The position numbers were made by a program, and so were the translations under genes. DNA of 26,100 bases, from NCBI GenBank assembly GCA_038227045.1, contig JBBRQD010000082.1:1-26100 (forward strand), in the 5' to 3' direction. How positions within the stretch are numbered: the stretch's first letter is position 1; the number at the start of each line of letters is the position of its first letter. This document shows positions 6,828-14,568 of the stretch, in pieces. The DNA is from JANXLS01 sp038227045. GTDB taxonomy: Bacteria > Planctomycetota > SZUA-567 > H5-PLA8. Under the pieces are notes generated by a model. The model saw only the letters and a program-made list of their open reading frames with translations, did no database searches and was not told the origin of the DNA.

Positions 6828-7664
6828 ATGAACACCGAAATCCCCGAAAAGCCCCTCGTCGGCAAAACCATCGCCGTGCCTGAAACGCGCGATCTTGAAT
6901 CCTTCGCGTCCATGCTTGAAAACCTGGGCGCGACCGTGATGCGTTGCCCGCTTGTGGGCATCCTCGACGCGCCCGACCGCGAACCTGTGGAATGCTGGCT
7001 CAATGAACTGGCCGACGGCACGTTTAACGACGTGATCTTGTTGACCGGCGAAGGCGTCCGGCGCTTGATGGGATTTGCGGAACGCGCGGGGATGGCCGGC
7101 CGCGCGCGCGACGGTTTCGCCAAAGTCCGCAAGATCACGCGCGGGCCGAAGCCGGCCAAGGCGCTCGTCGAAATCGGCCTGCGCCCGGACGTGGCCAGTT
7201 CCGCGCCGACCACGCCGGGCGTCATCGAAACGCTGCGCCAGTTCGATCTCTCAGGCCGGCACGTCGGCGTGCAGCTTTACGGCGAAAATCCCAACGAACC
7301 GCTGATTGATTTCCTGCTGGACGCCGGCGCGCATCCCGAGCCGGTCGCGCCATACATTTACGCGCCCGCGTCGCATGCCAATCTCGTGCAACAATTAATC
7401 GCCGACATGGCGGCAGGGCGCGTCGATCTGCTGGCCTTCACCAGCGCCCCGCAAGTCCGCAGATTGGTCGAAGTCGCCGAGGCCTTCGCGCAAAAAGAAC
7501 TGCTCGCGGCAGGCATCGCAAAAACGAAGATCGCATCGGTCGGCCCAGTCGTCGCGGAAGAACTCGCGAAGAACGGATGGACCGCGCAGATTCAGCCGAA
7601 GAGTTCGTTTATTATGAAGGTGTTGGTCAAGGAGATAGTGGACGCGTTGGGATCACGTGGCTGA
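6828..7664 (+). CDS. hemD: Uroporphyrinogen-III synthase
   Basis: This 278-residue cytoplasmic enzyme would cyclise hydroxymethylbilane to uroporphyrinogen III, the branch point to heme and other tetrapyrroles. Family features include an opening strand that starts each half-domain (KTIAVPETRDLESFASMLENLGATVMRCPLVGI), NDVILLTGEGVRRLM, the hinge with GLRPDVASSAPTTPGVIETL, GVQLYGENPNEPLIDFLLDAGAHPEPVAPYIY, LLAFTSAPQVRRLVEVAE and the C-terminal IASVGPVVAEELAKNGW. HemD is a poorly conserved family, and the two-lobed pattern is what supports the call. The ATG has AGAGG 7 bases upstream. No other heme gene is nearby. It probably shares or follows the dnaE transcript and seems to end in a hairpin terminator that overlaps its own stop codon. 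Confidence 0.88.
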   Translation: MNTEIPEKPLVGKTIAVPETRDLESFASMLENLGATVMRCPLVGILDAPDREPVECWLNELADGTFNDVILLTGEGVRRLMGFAERAGMAGRARDGFAKVRKITRGPKPAKALVEIGLRPDVASSAPTTPGVIETLRQFDLSGRHVGVQLYGENPNEPLIDFLLDAGAHPEPVAPYIYAPASHANLVQQLIADMAAGRVDLLAFTSAPQVRRLVEVAEAFAQKELLAAGIAKTKIASVGPVVAEELAKNGWTAQIQPKSSFIMKVLVKEIVDALGSRG

Positions 7665-7680
7665 ACGCGTGAGTATTTTT
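7653..7680 (+). terminator. Rho-independent terminator of hemD
   Basis: TCACGTG (7653-7659) pairs with CGCGTGA (7666-7672) with one G-T pair and a 6-base loop, followed by GTATTTTT. The hemD stop codon (7662-7664) lies in the loop. The stem is short, but the position and U-rich tail fit. Confidence 0.5.
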
Positions 7681-7720
7681 AGAGGATAATGCATGTCACC
7701 ATTCATGGCGGGTAGCGGCG

Positions 7721-8113
7721 ATGAATTCTTTAACGGCTTATTTTACCTCACATTTATGCTTTTGGGAGGCCCCCCTTATAATCATTGGAGTTGTATGTAG
7801 TCTAGTTGTGTGGGTAATTCGATTTCCAACCCGTCCACGCACATTTCTTTTGATCACTATCTTTGCAGTGATTGCCTTTTTTCTGAATACTAGAAGTGCA
7901 TCCCGCCCTGGGTGGCCAGTCTCAATACGGTACGAGCGATTTTCACCGCCATCCGGAGTGACTAAATCGCCATCCGACGTGGAATCTGAAAGTAATAACA
8001 TTGTTTTATTGAATGATGCCGGGCTCTGCGTCATTTTAGCTACGATATTGGCCAATTTGTCCGAGCGCAAGAATGCGTTTCGTTGGGCACATCTGTCAGA
8101 TGAGGGCGAATGA
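7721..8113 (+). CDS. Small membrane protein, unknown function
   Basis: This 130-residue protein has two adjacent hydrophobic helices at about residues 16-33 (APLIIIGVVCSLVVWVI) and 42-55 (TFLLITIFAVIAFFL). The motif RPGWPVSIRYE follows, then a polar Ser/Pro-rich stretch and a third, weaker hydrophobic segment near 103-117 (DAGLCVILATILANL). It is plausibly an inner-membrane protein. The GWP motif after a helix is shared with the gene at 855. No clear ribosome binding site precedes the ATG at 7721, and the DNA is AT-rich for this window, so the call is moderate. A 147-codon frame on the opposite strand has no recognisable features. Confidence 0.5.
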   Translation: MNSLTAYFTSHLCFWEAPLIIIGVVCSLVVWVIRFPTRPRTFLLITIFAVIAFFLNTRSASRPGWPVSIRYERFSPPSGVTKSPSDVESESNNIVLLNDAGLCVILATILANLSERKNAFRWAHLSDEGE

Positions 8114-8236
8114 TCTGGCATTGAATTTTGGGTTTGTCTCGTACTCACCTTAACAAAGCACCGAACCCCGCGACACAGCACTCAATTAATTTTGTGCCCG
8201 CCTCACGACGGACCAATGATCTCTAATGAGGTTCCA

Positions 8237-8443
8237 CTATTCGCCCCGCGTTAACGCCATGATTTCATCCGTGCTCATTTTGACGCTCCCCTTGGCCGTC
8301 AGCAGCTCAATGATCTTTTTTCCACGATTGGGCGTCGTTTGCACCGCTCCCGCTTCCATCTCATCGAACCACGTTCGAAGCTTGTACCGCTCTTCCGTTG
8401 GCAGCTTGATGATCGCTTCTTCGATTTCTTGTATGTTGCTCAT
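8237..8443 (-). CDS. Orphan antitoxin-like protein
   Basis: The ATG at 8443 is preferred over an upstream start at 8509 because GAGG lies 8 bases before it. It gives a 68-residue acidic protein that begins MSNIQEIEEAIIKLPTEERYKLRTWFDEMEA and ends in MSTDEIMALTRGE. The N-terminal IEEAIxKLPxEERxKLRxW pattern is common in small antitoxin-like proteins. The C-terminal DEIMALTRG tail is common in VapB-type antitoxins, where it contacts a PIN-domain toxin. No toxin gene follows on the minus strand: 8114-8236 contains no frame for one, and the gene beyond is on the other strand. It may be a remnant, a solitary regulator or an antitoxin acting in trans. Confidence 0.6.
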   Translation of the reverse strand: MSNIQEIEEAIIKLPTEERYKLRTWFDEMEAGAVQTTPNRGKKIIELLTAKGSVKMSTDEIMALTRGE

Positions 8444-8541
8444 TATCGTGATCCTCGCTTCAACTGTTGCTTGAAGCTTAGCGCATCTGCATTTTTCCGC
8501 ATGTGACAAATGGCATCAGGCAAGCGTGCGAGCCGTGATCA

Positions 8542-8560
8542 ACCGATAGTGTTTATCGGT
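8542..8560. promoter_or_regulatory. 7-bp inverted repeat upstream of glyA
   Basis: ACCGATA (8542-8548) and TATCGGT (8554-8560) flank GTGTT, about 55 bases before the first possible glyA start and about 100 bases upstream of the divergent antitoxin-like gene. It could be an operator or a leader hairpin; nothing else supports a function. Confidence 0.3.
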
Positions 8561-8614
8561 GCCACGCATCTCACGATTTCGATGTATCCTGCGATTGATT
8601 ATTAGGCTCTATTC

Positions 8615-9988
8615 GTGTCTAATATGCGTTCATTTTCAACAAGGCCGCCGCACGAACAATTAGGAACGCACGCAAAAATGCTCAACGAACTCAAACGCTT
8701 CGATCCCGAAATCTTCGACACGGTGCGCAACGAACTGCGCCGCCAACACACGCAGCTCGAAATGATTGCGAGCGAGAATCATGTTTCGCCGGCGGTTATC
8801 GAGACCATCGGCAACGTCATGACCAACAAGTACGCCGAAGGCTATCCCGGCGAGCGCTATTATGGCGGCTGCGAATTTGTCGATCAGGCCGAGAATATCG
8901 CGCGCGACCGGGCCAAGCAGCTCTTCGATGCATGCTACGCCAACGTTCAGCCGCACTCCGGTTCGCAGGCCAACATGGCGGTGTACTTCTCGTTCCTCAA
9001 GCCGGGCGACACAGTTCTCGGCATGGACCTCGGCCACGGCGGGCATCTCACGCACGGCTCGCCGAAGAATTTCTCCGGACAGCTTTACCGCTTCGTCGCG
9101 TACGGCATCGATCCCGAAACGGAGTGCATCAACTACGACAAAGTTCAGGAGATCGCCTCGCGCGAAAAGCCGAAGATGATCACCGTCGGCGCGAGCGCGT
9201 ATTCGCGCGCCATCGATTACGCGCGCTTCCGCCAGATCGCCGATTCGGTCGGCGCGTTCCTCTTCGCCGACATCGCGCACCCCGCCGGATTGATTGCGAA
9301 AGGGCTTCTGCCAAGCCCGATCATGCACGCGCATGTCACCACGACCACCACGCACAAAACGCTGCGCGGCCCGCGCGGCGGATTGATTCTGATGGGCAAG
9401 GATTTTGAGAATCCATTCGGCGTCGTCGCGCCCAAAAGCGGGCGCACGCGCATGATGTCGGAACTCGTCGACAGCATGGTGATCCCCGGCATTCAAGGCG
9501 GGCCGCTGATGCACGTGATCGCCGCGAAAGCGGTCGGTTTCAAAGAAAATCTGCTGCCGAGTTTCGGCGAGTACGCGGCACAGGTCATCAAGAACGCGAA
9601 GGCGCTGGCGACGGCGCTGATCGCGCGCGGCTACCACGTGATTTCGCACGGCACCGACAATCACCTGATGCTGATCGACATCCGCAACAAGAGCATCAAC
9701 GGCAAACAGGCCAGCGATCTGCTCGACGAAATCGGCATCACGGTCAACAAAAACGCAATTCCCAACGACCCACTGCCGCCGCTGAAAACCTCCGGCATCC
9801 GCGTCGGCTCGCCGGCCTGCACGACCCGCGGCATGAAAGAAAAAGAATTCCAAACAATCGCCGACATCTTCGACCAGGCGCTCTCAAATCCAAAAGACGC
9901 CGCGCTGCACACGCAGTTGCGCAAAAAGACGATGGAACTTTGCGAAGCGTTTCCGCTGTACGCGCCGATGCGGAATGAATTGGGCTAA
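8615..9988 (+). CDS. glyA: Serine hydroxymethyltransferase
   Basis: This 457-residue PLP enzyme interconverts serine plus tetrahydrofolate with glycine plus 5,10-methylenetetrahydrofolate, the main source of one-carbon units. Seen directly are IASENHVSPAV, YPGERYYGG, QPHSGSQANMAVY, DIAHPAGLI (Asp219 and His222 of the PLP site), the lysine motif VTTTTTHKTLRGPRGG with Schiff-base Lys248, and the C-terminal GIRVGSPACTTRGM. Numbering uses the GTG at 8615 with AGG about 9 bases upstream. An ATG at 8678 (residue 22), preceded by AGGA, would give a length closer to the usual family size, so the true start is uncertain. It is a single gene divergent from the antitoxin-like gene. Confidence 0.97.
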   Translation: MSNMRSFSTRPPHEQLGTHAKMLNELKRFDPEIFDTVRNELRRQHTQLEMIASENHVSPAVIETIGNVMTNKYAEGYPGERYYGGCEFVDQAENIARDRAKQLFDACYANVQPHSGSQANMAVYFSFLKPGDTVLGMDLGHGGHLTHGSPKNFSGQLYRFVAYGIDPETECINYDKVQEIASREKPKMITVGASAYSRAIDYARFRQIADSVGAFLFADIAHPAGLIAKGLLPSPIMHAHVTTTTTHKTLRGPRGGLILMGKDFENPFGVVAPKSGRTRMMSELVDSMVIPGIQGGPLMHVIAAKAVGFKENLLPSFGEYAAQVIKNAKALATALIARGYHVISHGTDNHLMLIDIRNKSINGKQASDLLDEIGITVNKNAIPNDPLPPLKTSGIRVGSPACTTRGMKEKEFQTIADIFDQALSNPKDAALHTQLRKKTMELCEAFPLYAPMRNELG

Positions 9989-10011
9989 CGGTGGAGGCTT
10001 GATTTTAGGGC

Positions 10012-10039
10012 TTAAAATTCGAGATCGACCAGCTATAGT
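10012..10039 (+). promoter_or_regulatory. Candidate promoter of the toxin-antitoxin pair
   Basis: TTAAAA (10012-10017) and TATAGT (10034-10039) resemble sigma-70 -35 and -10 boxes with a 16-base spacer. Transcription would begin near 10046, just before the palindrome at 10053-10071. Confidence 0.4.
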
Positions 10040-10052
10040 GTTCTGAAATGAA

Positions 10053-10071
10053 TCGTCGAGTCATTCGACGA
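10053..10071 (+). promoter_or_regulatory. Palindrome beside the antitoxin ribosome binding site
   Basis: TCGTCGA (10053-10059) and TCGACGA (10065-10071) form perfect 7-bp arms around GTCAT. The right arm directly touches the Shine-Dalgarno GAGGAG at 10072-10077. It could be the operator bound by the antitoxin complex or an RNA hairpin that limits translation. Confidence 0.5.
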
Positions 10072-10084
10072 GAGGAGCAATCGT

Positions 10085-10285
10085 ATGCCATCCACTTTGA
10101 CTACAGTGTCCGCGCCGCCCAGTGGTGCGCCGAAAGAGAAACCTATTTGTTTAAAGACGCGTCGCGAAGCCAGAGAATACTTGGCGAAGCACCTCAAACC
10201 CGTGGGTTTTGGTCCAAAGGGCCAGCCGTTGTACGCCAAGAAAGACATTGATTCGCTGAACATTATTCTTCCTGAAGACATTTAG
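10085..10285 (+). CDS. Putative antitoxin of a PemK-like toxin
   Basis: This 66-residue basic protein has an ATG at 10085, 7 bases after a good GAGGAG, which favours it over the overlapping 67-codon frame starting at 10048. The first 20 residues are polar and Pro-rich. The rest (TRREAREYLAKHLKPVGFGPKGQPLYAKKDIDSLNIILPED) looks like a helix followed by a short strand-rich part that ends in an acidic tail. I recognise no MazE, AbrB, PHD or RHH motif. The antitoxin role is inferred from its place 17 bases upstream of a PemK-like toxin gene, its small size and the palindrome at its ribosome binding site. Confidence 0.6.
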   Translation: MPSTLTTVSAPPSGAPKEKPICLKTRREAREYLAKHLKPVGFGPKGQPLYAKKDIDSLNIILPEDI

Positions 10286-10302
10286 AATGCGAGTGGCCAG
10301 AG

Positions 10303-10635
10303 ATGATTCAGCCTGGGCAAATCTACTTGGCGATGAATGCCCAACTTGGAAAAGCGACGTATCGACGGCCTTGTCTCGTGTTGCGAATCTATTCTACCGG
10401 CGCTGTTGTCGGCTATTTGTCGACAAAGCTCGATTTGATGGAATATGGCGATTTGTTGTTGAATGAACTCGATCTGGATTTCCGAACCACAGGTTTGGAC
10501 AAAACGTCCTATCTCATGGCTGACCGCGATATTCCGGTCGAGATGGATTTTTTCGACGGTGCAAAACTTCTGGGCCATGTTTCTGGTGAGATGAAAAAGC
10601 GCGTTGAAGGTTGGTGGGGAGAACCGCTCCTTTAG
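10303..10635 (+). CDS. PemK/MazF-like toxin
   Basis: This 110-residue protein opens with PGQIYLAMNAQLGKATYRRPCLVLRI, which fits the MazF/PemK fold opening (PGxIYxx...KxRPxLVL). It continues with GAVVGYLSTK, GLDKTSYLMADRDIPVEMDFF and KLLGHVSGEMKKRVEGWWG, which match the later strands and C-terminal helix of PemK-like proteins. The family are ribosome-dependent or free mRNA endoribonucleases that stop growth when their antitoxin is lost. The Arg of the RRP motif and the Thr/Ser of KTS are in the places of active-site residues. It is 17 bases downstream of the putative antitoxin and 13 bases upstream of an esterase-like gene. The family call is by motif only and the protein is diverged. Confidence 0.65.
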   Translation: MIQPGQIYLAMNAQLGKATYRRPCLVLRIYSTGAVVGYLSTKLDLMEYGDLLLNELDLDFRTTGLDKTSYLMADRDIPVEMDFFDGAKLLGHVSGEMKKRVEGWWGEPLL

Positions 10636-10648
10636 ACCGCTTTAATAT

Positions 10649-11560
10649 GTGGCATTGGAAAATGAATTCGCTTCCGACATGATCCTTCCGCCTCTTCCCG
10701 CGCCCGATGCCGAACTCTGGTCGATTGAGCCGTTTGCGTCCGCCGGTTTAGAGCCTGTTGACGCCCTGCGCCCTGCCCGTGCTCCATATCGAAATGAAAA
10801 CCCAAATGCTCCCGCGTTGGTATTGATCCCCGGCCTGACCATGGATTCGCGCGACTACGTCCGCCAATTGCCGCTCGGAATCCTGGTCGATATCCACACG
10901 CTTCAAGCCAACAACCAAGCCGTGCAAGGCGAAGAAGGCTTCGGCCATTTCGTGCGGCATGTGGAAGAGTACATCCTCGCGAAAAAACTCGAAGAGCGCC
11001 CCGGCGGATTCGTGCTCGGGGGCAGTTCGATGGGCGGGGCCATCAGCCTCGCGATTTGCGCGCGCGGGCGGGTGAAGCCGCGCGGATTGGTGCTGATCGG
11101 CTCGTTTGCAAACTGCATGAAGCTCCCTTTCTACCAGCGTGTTCTCGCGCCGCTGTCCTGGTATCTGCCGCTCGATTTCGCCAAGCATTCCCTGCGCATA
11201 TTTTTTCGCTTTGTCCGCAATTCGCGCGGCGCGGTGGGCCAGGATCTGCGTTTCATGTGGGCGAGACACGTGCATCGCACGCACGGCTACTATGGCCGCG
11301 CGATCATGGCATTGACCCGGCAGAATCAGATTCCGCAGATCAAAAAGTTCGCGCTGCCCACACTGGTCATTCACGGCACGAAAGATTGGGTGCTGCCGTA
11401 CTCCGCCGGAGTTGAAATGGCTGAGACTATTCCCGGCGCGCGGCTCGTTTCGGTTGAAGGAGCAGGCCACATTCTTTTCTATACTCACGCCGAGGCCGTA
11501 AACTCGGCGATGGCGGATTTTCTCGATTCGTTGAATGCAAAGCGGCGGGACGCAATGTAA
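10649..11560 (+). CDS. Alpha/beta hydrolase, tandem copy 1
   Basis: This 303-residue serine hydrolase of the alpha/beta fold has LVLIPGLTMDSRDY (oxyanion region), the nucleophile elbow GGSSMGG (Ser127), HGTKDWVLP (Asp246) and EGAGHILF (His274), so the full catalytic triad is visible. The block between about 150 and 225 would form the lid. The start is taken as a GTG at 10649; an ATG at 10679 (residue 11) is an alternative and no strong ribosome binding site separates them. There is no signal peptide. It is clearly paralogous to the next gene, with a stretch YYGRAIMALTRQNQIP identical in both. The substrate is unknown; an esterase or lipase-like role is likely. It starts 13 bases after the toxin gene. 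Confidence 0.88.
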   Translation: MALENEFASDMILPPLPAPDAELWSIEPFASAGLEPVDALRPARAPYRNENPNAPALVLIPGLTMDSRDYVRQLPLGILVDIHTLQANNQAVQGEEGFGHFVRHVEEYILAKKLEERPGGFVLGGSSMGGAISLAICARGRVKPRGLVLIGSFANCMKLPFYQRVLAPLSWYLPLDFAKHSLRIFFRFVRNSRGAVGQDLRFMWARHVHRTHGYYGRAIMALTRQNQIPQIKKFALPTLVIHGTKDWVLPYSAGVEMAETIPGARLVSVEGAGHILFYTHAEAVNSAMADFLDSLNAKRRDAM

Positions 11561-11581
11561 GCGAAAGATGAAGATTTTATT

Positions 11582-11609
11582 TTGAAACGATGAAGCGCGG
11601 GTTTATATT
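11582..11609 (+). promoter_or_regulatory. Candidate sigma-70 promoter of hydrolase copy 2
   Basis: TTGAAA (11582-11587) and TATATT (11604-11609) each match 5 of 6 consensus bases with a 16-base spacer. It lies in the 139-base gap between the two hydrolases and would give an approximately 84-base leader before the ATG at 11700. Confidence 0.45.
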
Positions 11610-11699
11610 TGCGTCGTAATGAGTGGCATGGCGGAGTGTCCAATTTGCCGCGTACTTTCCTTTTAGCGCATCTTGTTTTTTGACGACGGTATACGATTC

Positions 11700-12623
11700 A
11701 TGAAATCCAGTGTTGTGCCAGCGGACGAAAGCGTTCGCTCCTTTTCCATCAACAACGATCCGTCCTTGCGGCTGCCTCCCATGCCGCCCGCGGAAGATCG
11801 TTATCTGGCGTGCGAGGAATTTTCGGCGCCGGGATTGGAAACGGTCGAAGTGCTCAGGCCCGCGCTGCCCGACTATCGCACCACCGATGCCGAGGCGCCG
11901 GCGCTGGTGTTGATCCCTGGCTTGGGGATGGACTGCCGCGGCTACATCAAACAGCTTCCGCTGGGCGCAATCGCCGATCTGCACATGCCTCAGGCGATGA
12001 ATTGCCCGGTCAACGGCGAGGACGGCCTGGGTCATTTCGCGCGCCACGTCGAAGAATACATCCTGCAAAAAAAGCTCGACCAGCGGCCCGGCGGTTTCGT
12101 GATTGGCGGCAGTTCAATGGGCGGGTCGGTCAGCCTGCATCTGACGCTTCGCGGGCGGGTGAAGCCGCGAGCACTGTTGTTGCTAGGATCGTTTGCCAAT
12201 GGCGCGCACCTGCCGTTGTATCAGCGCGTCTTCGCGCCGCTCTCATCGCTTTTGCCGATCGATTCGGCTCGGCGCCTGGTTAGAAGTATTGCGGGGCGGT
12301 TTAAGTCCGTGTGTGGGTTCAAAGGCTCGGAAGTGCGCTGGATGGTGGCCGAAAGCATGCGGCGCTCGCGCGATTATTACGGCCGCGCGATCATGGCGCT
12401 GACGCGGCAGAACCAGATTCCCGCCGCGCGAAATTTGAAACTCCCGACGCTGGTGGTCCACGGCTCGGACGATTGGATTCTGCCGCACGCCGCAGGCGTC
12501 GAAATGGCCGAGGCCATTCCCGGCGCGCGTTTCGTCTCCGTCAAAGGCGCGGGCCACGGCGTGTTCTTCACGCACGCGGACCTGGTCAACGCCGAGATCG
12601 CGAAGCTCATTACGCGCCTGTAA
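11700..12623 (+). CDS. Alpha/beta hydrolase, tandem copy 2
   Basis: This 307-residue paralog of the preceding hydrolase carries LVLIPGLGMDCRGY, GGSSMGG with nucleophile Ser139, HGSDDWILP with Asp258, and KGAGHGVF with His286. The ATG at 11700 is chosen over a TTG at 11673 because it is the standard codon and aligns well with copy 1. The two copies are similar along their whole length, including the N-terminal PPMPPAED/PPLPAPDA segment. They differ most in the lid region (about 178-225), where substrate choice is usually set. The spacing, and a separate candidate promoter in the gap, suggest duplication followed by divergence in use. It converges with the diguanylate cyclase gene with only 11 bases between stop codons. 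Confidence 0.88.
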   Translation: MKSSVVPADESVRSFSINNDPSLRLPPMPPAEDRYLACEEFSAPGLETVEVLRPALPDYRTTDAEAPALVLIPGLGMDCRGYIKQLPLGAIADLHMPQAMNCPVNGEDGLGHFARHVEEYILQKKLDQRPGGFVIGGSSMGGSVSLHLTLRGRVKPRALLLLGSFANGAHLPLYQRVFAPLSSLLPIDSARRLVRSIAGRFKSVCGFKGSEVRWMVAESMRRSRDYYGRAIMALTRQNQIPAARNLKLPTLVVHGSDDWILPHAAGVEMAEAIPGARFVSVKGAGHGVFFTHADLVNAEIAKLITRL

Positions 12624-12634
12624 ATCGACCGCTA

Positions 12635-14236
12635 TTATTTCCCGCGGCGTTCAATCTCACCGGTTGATGCGTGAATCAAAGCCGACTGCGCTTGTTTGCG
12701 TTGAATGAGTTCCAGTGCAATCGGCACGCTGCTTGGGCTGGGCTTAAGGAGCGGCGTTTCGGCCGGCTCAGCGACTTTGCGGCGTTTCTTTGCTTTGGGC
12801 GGCGGCGGCAAATTAAAACTCGGGTCCGCCATCGTGACGCGGTTGCGCCCGGCGTCTTTCGACTTGTAGAGCGCCTTGTCGGCCATTTGAATGAGCGTGT
12901 TCATATCCTGAGCGTCATTGGGAAAGCAGGCGACGCCGAAGCTGGCGGTGACGTGCAGCGGCGTGCCGTCGGGCGCAGCGATCTCCATTTCGCGCACCGC
13001 GTTCATCAGCCGCCCGGCCACTTCCTTCCCGACACCTTTGTCGATCTCCACGCATATAATCGCGAATTCTTCGCCGCCATAGCGGGCCACCAGATCGACG
13101 ATTCGAACCTGCTGAATCAAAACCTTGGCGAGCGATTTCAACACCTGATCGCCCGTCTGATGTCCGTAGGTGTCGTTGAAGCGCTTGAAGTGATCCACGT
13201 CGAGCATGATCAGACAGAGGCTGTTGTGTTCCGATTCCGCGGTGCGCTGCAATTCTTGAGACAACTGCGCGTCGAAATGGCCGCGCGACGACACGCCGGT
13301 GAGCGTGTCGATGATGGAACGGCGGTACAGATTCTCGTTTCTCAAGCAGATCGCGAACATCTTCGACGAGACATCGAGGAATTCCACGTCGCTTTTGCTG
13401 TACGGCTGATGCGTCAATTTCTGGCCGATGAAGACAAAGCCTTCGAGCACCGCGCCGGTGCGGTCGACTTCCTGCAAAAGCGGCACGGCGGTATCGAGGC
13501 CCAATTCGCGGAGCGTCTCGAGTTCGGGTGCGGCCGGCATGGGGTTGGGCAGTTCGCGCAGGGAGAAACTCGAGCCCCGTTCAAACGCGTAGCGGCAAAC
13601 CGGCGACTTTAGGTCCAGTTTGAACTGGATATCCTTCAATCCTTGGGAGGCGGTGCAATAGAAAAAACGATCTTCAGGCCGCATGCGCCGAACGATCATC
13701 ACGCGCGGGGTCGCGAAGTGGCCCAGGACGGTGCGCAGCATATAGGACTGAAGCGAGACGACATCCAGTGCGCGTGCCGATGTGGCGCTGACCAATTCGA
13801 AGAGCGATGCGAAATCGTGCTGCTGTTTTCGCAAACGGTGGCGCAACAGCACATTCTCCGCTTCGTGGACGTTGGCCCAATCGGCGAGCGCGCGCGCTTC
13901 TCCCGGACCGCCGCTGAGCGCGCGTTGATAGAGCCGCTCGCACTCGGCGCTGCCCCTGTTCGTATCGGGAATCGTGGTGTGATCCAAGTTGGCTCTGGAT
14001 GGCAGTGACGAGACGCCGACTCCATCTATGTCAGCCATGATTGACGAGCGATTCGCGCGAACCGGTTGGGCGTCGGCCGGAACATGAATATTGGTGTGAA
14101 CGACTGCGTTGTCGTACCCCTCGATGAATGGCCCCTTTGAAGAAAGAGGGGCATTGGGGAGGGAGGAGCCATCGGCTGCCGGGACATCCGGTTGGCTGCT
14201 ACGTTTCGTGCGGCGATTTTTATTATATTTTGCCAA
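12635..14236 (-). CDS. Diguanylate cyclase with GAF-like sensor
   Basis: This 533-residue cytoplasmic protein would make the second messenger cyclic di-GMP from two GTP. Order of parts: a low-complexity N-terminus (1-110), a predicted coiled coil (about 122-145), a GAF-like domain (about 143-300) and a GGDEF domain (about 305-470). The GGDEF domain has DTLTGVSSRGHFD, metal-binding Asp346 in LDVDHFK, and the active-site GGEEF at 387-391. The inhibitory-site RxxD is present as RIVD at 378-381, exactly five residues before GGEEF, so product inhibition is expected. A Lys/Arg- and Pro-rich tail (about 475-533) follows. The start is a TTG at 14236 near a GGGGG run; ATG at 14038 (residue 67) is an alternative that keeps both domains. 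The GAF ligand is unknown. Confidence 0.93.
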   Translation of the reverse strand: MAKYNKNRRTKRSSQPDVPAADGSSLPNAPLSSKGPFIEGYDNAVVHTNIHVPADAQPVRANRSSIMADIDGVGVSSLPSRANLDHTTIPDTNRGSAECERLYQRALSGGPGEARALADWANVHEAENVLLRHRLRKQQHDFASLFELVSATSARALDVVSLQSYMLRTVLGHFATPRVMIVRRMRPEDRFFYCTASQGLKDIQFKLDLKSPVCRYAFERGSSFSLRELPNPMPAAPELETLRELGLDTAVPLLQEVDRTGAVLEGFVFIGQKLTHQPYSKSDVEFLDVSSKMFAICLRNENLYRRSIIDTLTGVSSRGHFDAQLSQELQRTAESEHNSLCLIMLDVDHFKRFNDTYGHQTGDQVLKSLAKVLIQQVRIVDLVARYGGEEFAIICVEIDKGVGKEVAGRLMNAVREMEIAAPDGTPLHVTASFGVACFPNDAQDMNTLIQMADKALYKSKDAGRNRVTMADPSFNLPPPPKAKKRRKVAEPAETPLLKPSPSSVPIALELIQRKQAQSALIHASTGEIERRGK

Positions 14237-14451
14237 GAGCTACCCCCAAATTTCGTTCAATAGTTCCGAGAAGAGTGAGAAGCAAACGACATACTAATCA
14301 CATTGTGCATATACTTTATTTTCAAGTGCTCAGAAGATTATAATATGGAAATATATTGAATTCATCAAGAAAAATCAGATTGCACAATATTCAAATATAC
14401 GCTTAAGCGATATAATATATACCTATATTTGTCATATTTGGTTGCCCAGAA

Positions 14452-14480
14452 TTGACAGAATTAATGGTTTGCATTCGAAT
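14452..14480 (+). promoter_or_regulatory. Candidate sigma-70 promoter
   Basis: A perfect TTGACA (14452-14457), a 17-base spacer and TCGAAT (14475-14480, 4 of 6 consensus) lie about 170 bases upstream of the HEAT-repeat gene. Confidence 0.35.
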
Positions 14481-14568
14481 ACACTGAGACGTACACGCAT
14501 ACAACTAATTTATTCGTGTTGAACATTCCCACAATTGAACGCCTTTCAATATGCTCTTGAATGTCCGA

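Noticed and set aside
7738..8181. 147-codon minus-strand frame opposite the small membrane gene at 7721
   Set aside because: No ribosome binding site, no hydrophobic or domain signal; the plus-strand frame has membrane helices and the GWP motif.
8114..8236. A hidden toxin gene next to the orphan antitoxin
   Set aside because: The 123 bases contain no frame long enough with a start and ribosome binding site.
10048..10251. Alternative 67-codon frame overlapping the antitoxin
   Set aside because: It lacks a ribosome binding site, while the frame from 10085 has GAGGAG at ideal spacing and ends closer to the toxin start.
12671..13612. 313-codon plus-strand frame overlapping the diguanylate cyclase
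   Set aside because: It lies opposite a GGDEF domain with all motifs intact and has no recognisable motif of its own.
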